The position numbers were made by a program, and so were the translations under genes. The notes beneath the pieces were generated by a model. That model made no database searches. It saw nothing but the letters and a program-made list of their open reading frames with translations, and was not told the origin of the DNA. Shown here one piece after another: positions 59,805 to 64,000 of a DNA stretch of 64,000 nt. Position 1 is the stretch's first letter. The number at the start of each line of letters is the position of its first letter. Source of the DNA: Lolliginicoccus suaedae (GTDB lineage Bacteria; Actinomycetota; Actinomycetes; Mycobacteriales; Mycobacteriaceae); contig NZ_VSSO01000002.1 in the NCBI RefSeq assembly GCF_008312885.1, forward strand, positions 545,846 to 609,845, in the 5' to 3' direction.

Positions 59805-60248
59805 GGCCTCGAGCCCCCGCTCCTCGAGCCCGCATGGGCCGACGCCGCAGTATGGATGGCCGCCCGGCACGGCATCGACGGGCCCGCTATCGACCCCGTG
59901 GCACAAGCGCACGTACCCATCGCGAAGCGGATCGCCGACCTCCTCGCGACCATCACCGACGCCCTGTGCGAAGCCGGTGACTACCAGCAGGCCCGCACCA
60001 TGCTCGCCGGGTTGCAGCGACGCGGCACCGGGGCAGAGGTGCAGCGCCGCGCGGGATGCGCGGGGGTCGAGCACATCCTCGCGGTGACCGAGCAGGCAAC
60101 GGGGCAGCCCGACGGCCTCGGCAACGGTGGCCGCAGGATCGTGGCGCGCGCGAGGGAGGACCATATCGCGCACGGCGAACCAGAGGCTGGACAGGGGGAG
60201 CCGGGCGCGGCCCCAGGGCCTCCACTCCCAACGCAAGGAGGAGCACGA
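59805..60248 (+). pseudogene. C-terminal relic of a GCS2/YbdK carboxylate-amine ligase
   Basis: In the frame of base 59805 the translation contains AWADAAVWMAARHGIDGPAI, then a helical stretch and LAGLQRRGTGAEVQRRAG. This resembles the C-terminal part of glutamate-cysteine-ligase family 2 (YbdK) proteins. A stop lies just upstream at 59802-59804, and the catalytic N-terminal 250 or more residues are missing. The relic has lost its own stop and runs in frame into the next gene. An ATG at 59767 opens a different, low-complexity frame that is not credible. Confidence 0.6.
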
Positions 60249-60575
60249 ATGACCAACGATGTCGAGAAGCGCTTCCACGACCCGCGGGCCTTCCGCCGGG
60301 CGGCGGCCTACGTCCTCACTGTTGTTGCCGTGGCGCTCGCGCTCATGGGCGGGATCGTCATCTGGGGAACCCCCCGCGACTCGGAGCCTGCCGCCATGTT
60401 CCTGGCCCTCGGCCCATCAGCGATCATCCTCGTGGGTTTCCTCGGCGCGTTCGTCCAGGCCTACCGCACCTGGCGCAGAGGCGGCACCTGGCCGATCTGG
60501 CAGGGCGCCGGATGGTTCCTGCTGATGCTCTTCCTTGTCTATGCCGCTCTGTCGCTCACCGTGGTCGCCCGCTGA
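60249..60575 (+). CDS. Three-helix small membrane protein
   Basis: A 108-residue protein with three hydrophobic helices (about residues 14-36, 44-67 and 80-104). The ATG at 60249 is preceded by AAGGAGG at ideal distance, so it is translated independently, although the frame is open upstream through the GCS2 relic. Family not recognised. Probably under the SigF-type promoter at 59681. Confidence 0.75.
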   Translation: MTNDVEKRFHDPRAFRRAAAYVLTVVAVALALMGGIVIWGTPRDSEPAAMFLALGPSAIILVGFLGAFVQAYRTWRRGGTWPIWQGAGWFLLMLFLVYAALSLTVVAR

Positions 60576-60591
60576 GCTGTCCCGCCGAGCT

Positions 60592-60616
60592 GTTTAAGCA
60601 GCACCGGTCCGGGTAG
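60592..60616 (+). promoter_or_regulatory. SigF-type promoter before SRPBCC relic
   Basis: GTTT (60592-60595), a 15-base spacer and GGGTAG (60611-60616). One mismatch in the last base of the -10. It still points at a truncated gene at 60659. Confidence 0.7.
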
Positions 60617-60658
60617 GGGTCTAGCAACGATCACCCCCCCCGGACCGAGGCAGGCACC

Positions 60659-60775
60659 ATGGCATCGACCCTTCGCGCCAGCGCAGCCCCCACCGAAGTC
60701 TGGAACGTTCTGAACGACGCATGGCTCTACGCCGGATGGGTCGTGGTCTCATCCTGGATCCGGGACGTCGGGTCA
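60659..60775 (+). pseudogene. Truncated SRPBCC-family gene (N-terminal fragment)
   Basis: The first 37 residues (MASTLRASAAPTEVWNVLND, then AWLYAGWVV and SSWIRDV) match the start of SRPBCC/polyketide-cyclase-like proteins, which normally have about 140 residues. After that the frame reads antisense to the 3' end of the neighbouring gene and becomes Arg/Pro-rich noise. The promoter and start are kept, so the body was probably deleted when the next gene came to lie beside it. Confidence 0.6.
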
Positions 60776-61456
60776 TCACCGCCCCGTGACGGCCGCGCCC
60801 CGCGCGCTCCGGCTGCCCCGGTAGGCGCCCGCCCGCATCGTGGCGAGCCACGCCAGGGCCAGCGACCACCCCGCGCGGTCATGGAGCACCGGATCGAAGG
60901 ACCACTGCGCGTTCACGGGCATGGTGAGCAGCAGTGAGCCGATCGCACGGTACCCGTCGGTGCCACCGCTGCCGAGTACGAGCTCGAGGGGACGCTCGGC
61001 AACGGCGGCGGAGAGCGCTCCCCGGCGACAGGGGATCCTCCTGTCATTCGCGGCGCGGGCATGGAACCACGCGAGGCCGCTGCCGGGGGACCGGTAGGGC
61101 ATCAGGGTGCTGAAAGCCGGGCCGGTCCAGGAAACCGCTGGCACTGGCACCAGGCGGCCCAGCGGGCCCGCGCTCGCGATGCTGATGAGCAGCACGTCCC
61201 ACGGGCGGGGCTCGAGGAACCGCACGGAGATGCCCAGGGCATCCGGTAGGGATCCGCCCAGCCCGAGGCCCTTGGACAGGCGCACGTGGCAGGCAGAGGC
61301 CTCGAGCTCGACGGGAGCGTCAGCGCTTGGCCGGAACTGCCCGGTGAAGCATTCCCCGCGCGGGTGGAACAGTCGCTCGCCGCGCGCGCGTGGCGCAGCG
61401 CGCGCACCGAGGCACGACCATCGATCGACCTGGGCGCGCAGCGCATCGGTCCTCAT
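60776..61456 (-). CDS. Catalase-fold-related short protein
   Basis: A 226-residue protein. HPRGECFTGQF (31-41) and CHVRLSKGLGLGGSLPDALG (56-75) resemble the catalase segments around the distal His and the VRFS...D..G stretch, but the heme-ligand Tyr helix is not evident and the chain is far shorter than a catalase. Some relatives are called phosphodiesterases by automated annotation. ATG at 61456 after TAGGAGAT. It follows the SRPBCC gene by 14 bases in an operon from the large catalase. Function uncertain. Confidence 0.6.
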   Translation of the reverse strand: MRTDALRAQVDRWSCLGARAAPRARGERLFHPRGECFTGQFRPSADAPVELEASACHVRLSKGLGLGGSLPDALGISVRFLEPRPWDVLLISIASAGPLGRLVPVPAVSWTGPAFSTLMPYRSPGSGLAWFHARAANDRRIPCRRGALSAAVAERPLELVLGSGGTDGYRAIGSLLLTMPVNAQWSFDPVLHDRAGWSLALAWLATMRAGAYRGSRSARGAAVTGR

Positions 61457-61470
61457 GCGATCACGATCTC

Positions 61471-61932
61471 CTACGGGGCGGGCGGATCCACGTCGCCGCG
61501 CCAGCCCCCGGTCGCGTTGCCGCGCTCCTCGATGAACTCCTTGAAGCGCTTCATGTCGGCCTTGACTTGCATATCGACGATGTTGAGCGCATCGCCGATG
61601 TCCTCGGCGATCCCCTCGGGGTCGATATCCATCTGGGCGGTCACCCGGCACTTGCCCTCATCGAGGCGGTGGAACGTCACCACCCCGGCGTGCTTCGGCC
61701 CGTCGGTGGAGTGCCAGGCGACGCGTTCGTCCGGGTGCTGCTCGTCGACCACGGCGTTGAACTCGCGGGAGATGGGGCCGAAGCGGACGTGGAATCGCAG
61801 CCGGGTGTCGTCGAGCTGCTCCACCCGTTTCATGTGTTCCATGAACTGCGGGAATTCCTCGAACTGCGTCCACTGGTTGTAGGCCGCGGTGACCGGAACG
61901 TCGACGTCGATCGATTTCTCAACTGTTCCCAT
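61471..61932 (-). CDS. SRPBCC family protein (COQ10/cyclase-like)
   Basis: A 153-residue START-like protein: MGTVEKSIDVDVPVTAAYNQ, then QFEEFPQFMEHMKRV and a C-terminal long helix (ADMKRFKEFIEER). Such proteins bind hydrophobic ligands in a helix-grip cavity; ligand unknown. The ATG follows GAAAGGACAC. It lies 25 bases after the catalase stop, likely in the same transcript. Confidence 0.88.
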   Translation of the reverse strand: MGTVEKSIDVDVPVTAAYNQWTQFEEFPQFMEHMKRVEQLDDTRLRFHVRFGPISREFNAVVDEQHPDERVAWHSTDGPKHAGVVTFHRLDEGKCRVTAQMDIDPEGIAEDIGDALNIVDMQVKADMKRFKEFIEERGNATGGWRGDVDPPAP

Positions 61933-61957
61933 CTTAAGGGTGTCCTTTCTTTGTGAT

Positions 61958-64000
61958 TCATGCGGTCGTATGCGTGGTATCGCGACCCCATGCGCGGTGA
62001 TGCGCCACCGCGTCGAGGAAGGTGCTGATGAAGTCCTCGGGCAGCTCGCGCCCCTCGCGGTTCGTGACGATCACTCCCTCCTCGTCGGTCACGGGGACGT
62101 GGCTGGTCTCGGCACTGCTCATCCCGAGGCGCCGCAGCAGGTCCGCGGCCTCGCCGAACGCCGCGATCGGCTTCTGGTGAAGGAATGCCTCGAGCAGGAA
62201 ATGCTTCGCGGGACCACCGGGCTCGATGAGGCCAGCCACTGCGCCGCCCGGCACGACGATCGCGTCGTAGACCGCCGAGGGCGTGGAGTGCAGGCCATGC
62301 GTGGCGGTGATCCGTTCCCCGCTGGAGCCGCGCAGCCAGCCCTCCCGCGGACCCACGAGATCGAGGGTGGCGCCTGCGTCGGAGAGCGCCGAGGCCAGTG
62401 CGGTGATGCCCACATCGTCCACGTCATCGCACACCACGGCGGCGACGCGGCGAGTGGCAGCCGTGGGCGCGGTGTTGTCGAAGCCCGCGAGCGGAGGCAC
62501 CTGGCTCAGCGCGGCGGAAGCCCGATCATGCAGCTCGATCCCCTCCGGCCGCGGCGCGGGCAGGCCCAGCTTGTCCGCGACCTTCGACGCGAGGCCGGGA
62601 TCGATGCGCACGATGTGCTCGAGGACCCCCTCGCGAATGGTCGTCGAGCCGACCTTCGACAGCTCGAAGGAGAACGCATCGGCGATGTGGCCCTGCTCGA
62701 CCTCCTTCATGCTGTTCCAGAACAAGCGCGCCTGGCTGTAGTGATCGCGGAAGCTCTCGGGACGCATGCGCGCGGCCTCGCCCTCCACGCGCTGGGTGTA
62801 GTGGCGGAACACATCGTCGGGAGGCTGGCTCTGCGCCATGGTCATGGGGCAGCCGCCGCCGATGCTGTTGCTGGCGTAGCTGGTGGGATGCGTGTGGATG
62901 GTGTGCTGCCCGTAGCCGTCGCGCTGGTTGGTGTGCACCTCCGCGATGGGCCGGTTGATCGGCAGCTGCGAGAAGTTGGGGCCGCCGAGCCTGATGAGCT
63001 GGGTATCGAGGTAGCTGAAGTTGCGGGCCTGCAGCAAGGGATCGTTGGTGAAATCGATGCCCGGCACCACGTTGGCGGTGTGGAAAGCGATCTGCTCGGT
63101 CTCGGCGAAGAAGTTCTGCGGATTCCTGTCGAGCACCATGCGGCCCACCGGCTCCACGGGAACTACTTCCTCCGGGATGATCTTGGTGGGGTCCAGCAAA
63201 TCGATATCCAGTTCGTCGGCGCGGGACTCATCGACGAGCTGCACGCCTAGCTCGAACTCGGGATGCTCGCCAGCCTCGATCGCTTCCCAGAGGTCGCGCC
63301 GGTTGAAGTCGGGATCCGCCCCGGCAAGCCGCTGCACCTCGTCCCACACCAGGGAATGCGTGCCCAGCAGCGGGCGCCAGTGGAACTTCACGAACGTTCC
63401 CTTGCCCTCGCGGGTGACCAGCCGGAAGGTGTGCACGCCGAAGCCTTGCATCATGCGATAGCTGCGGGGCAGCGCCCGGTCCGACATCAGCCACATCACC
63501 ATGTGCAGCGACTCCGGGTGCAGCCAGATGAAATCCCAGAACGTGTCATGCGCCGACTGCGCCTGCGGGATCTCGCTCGCCGGCTCCGGCTTCACCGCAT
63601 GCACGAAATCGGGGAACTTGATCCCATCCTGGATGAAGAAGACCGGCATGTTGTTGCCCACGAGGTCGTAGTTGCCCTGCTTCGTATAGAACTTCGTGGC
63701 GAAGCCCCGCACGTCGCGCACGGTATCCGCGGAGCCCCGCGAGCCCGCGACGGTGGAGAAACGCACGAACACCGGGGTAGTGACGGACGGATCGGTGAGG
63801 AACTCCGCAGCGGTGTAGTCGCGCAAGCGTGAGTCATAGGGCCGGAAGTAGCCGTAGGCGCCAGCGCCGCGAGCATGCACGACGCGCTCGGGAATGCGCT
63901 CGTGATCGAAATGCGTGAGCTTCTCGCGCGCATGGAAATCCTCGAGCAGGGTGGGGCCGCGGGTCCCCGCGGTGAGGGAATCATCGGTGGTCTCGACGCG
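61958..64000 (-). CDS. katE: Large-subunit (clade 2) catalase, 5' end outside window
   Basis: Heme catalase breaking down hydrogen peroxide. 680 codons are visible; the first residues are beyond base 64000. Visible sites: distal His in ERVVHARGAGAYGYF, Asn in LVGNNMPVFFIQD, proximal heme Tyr in ARNFSYLDTQLIRLGG. The C-terminal 160 residues form a DJ-1/PfpI-like domain (VVCDDVDDVGITALASAL) whose nucleophile Cys is replaced (IAAFGEA), as in E. coli HPII. First visible gene of the operon with SRPBCC and catalase-fold-related genes. Confidence 0.96.
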   Translation of the reverse strand, partial: RVETTDDSLTAGTRGPTLLEDFHAREKLTHFDHERIPERVVHARGAGAYGYFRPYDSRLRDYTAAEFLTDPSVTTPVFVRFSTVAGSRGSADTVRDVRGFATKFYTKQGNYDLVGNNMPVFFIQDGIKFPDFVHAVKPEPASEIPQAQSAHDTFWDFIWLHPESLHMVMWLMSDRALPRSYRMMQGFGVHTFRLVTREGKGTFVKFHWRPLLGTHSLVWDEVQRLAGADPDFNRRDLWEAIEAGEHPEFELGVQLVDESRADELDIDLLDPTKIIPEEVVPVEPVGRMVLDRNPQNFFAETEQIAFHTANVVPGIDFTNDPLLQARNFSYLDTQLIRLGGPNFSQLPINRPIAEVHTNQRDGYGQHTIHTHPTSYASNSIGGGCPMTMAQSQPPDDVFRHYTQRVEGEAARMRPESFRDHYSQARLFWNSMKEVEQGHIADAFSFELSKVGSTTIREGVLEHIVRIDPGLASKVADKLGLPAPRPEGIELHDRASAALSQVPPLAGFDNTAPTAATRRVAAVVCDDVDDVGITALASALSDAGATLDLVGPREGWLRGSSGERITATHGLHSTPSAVYDAIVVPGGAVAGLIEPGGPAKHFLLEAFLHQKPIAAFGEAADLLRRLGMSSAETSHVPVTDEEGVIVTNREGRELPEDFISTFLDAVAHHRAWGRDTTHTTA

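Noticed and set aside
59856-60575. One 239-residue protein covering the GCS2-like segment and the membrane protein
   Set aside because: An ideal AAGGAGG site and ATG at 60249, plus the family-like nature of the upstream segment, favour a relic followed by a separate gene.

Overview
The window is a 64-kb stretch of high-GC chromosome from an actinobacterium of the mycolic-acid group (Mycobacteriales/Corynebacteriales). Gene order closely follows the Mycobacterium tuberculosis Rv3410c-Rv3460c neighbourhood: spc/alpha ribosomal operons, truA, an ESX-4 locus, rplM-rpsI, glmM, glmS, nnr, alr, the tsaE/tsaB/rimI/tsaD group, groES-groEL1, whiB3, sigD-rsdA, guaB2-guaB3. The genus cannot be fixed from this alone. 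GTG and TTG starts, ATGA/GTGA/TGATG overlaps and uniform codon use indicate a vertically inherited core for bases 1-50,000. No rRNA, tRNA, insertion sequence, prophage or CRISPR array was seen.

Bases 1-13,450 hold the S10-tail, spc and alpha operons (rpsC to rplQ) with secY, adk, map, infA, rpoA and truA. rpmJ, normally between infA and rpsM, is missing from its usual place. Bases 13,405-26,415 are a compact type VII secretion system of the ESX-4 class: eccE, eccB, mycP, eccD, eccC, an Rv3446c-like membrane protein and two WXG100 proteins. Unlike the M. tuberculosis ESX-4 locus it keeps an eccE gene. Most of these genes are preceded by an unusual run of G just before the start codon.

Bases 26,421-50,000 carry rplM-rpsI, cell-wall amino-sugar genes (glmM, glmS), an Rv3440c/Rv3439c-like helical pair, an alpha/beta-hydrolase-fold protein lacking its nucleophile, nnr, alr, the t6A tRNA-modification genes, a CIRCE-controlled groES-groEL1 pair whose GroEL has a His-rich tail, whiB3, the SigD/RsdA sigma/anti-sigma pair, and guaB2/guaB3.

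Bases 50,000-64,000 look like a general-stress island. An RsbW-like anti-sigma gene and a SigF/SigB-family sigma gene are followed by genes for a HemK2-like methyltransferase, a CDGSH iron-sulfur protein, a heme-oxygenase-fold protein, a flavodoxin-fold reductase, a Balon/Rv2629-like ribosome-hibernation candidate, a Rieske-FAD oxidoreductase, a GT4 glycosyltransferase, a STAS-domain protein, SRPBCC proteins and a large catalase that runs off the window. Four intergenic sites here match the SigF promoter pattern GTTT-N15/16-GGGTA closely, so the island is probably the local regulon of the sigma factor beside it. Two gene relics (a GCS2 ligase tail and an SRPBCC head) show that this island is eroding.
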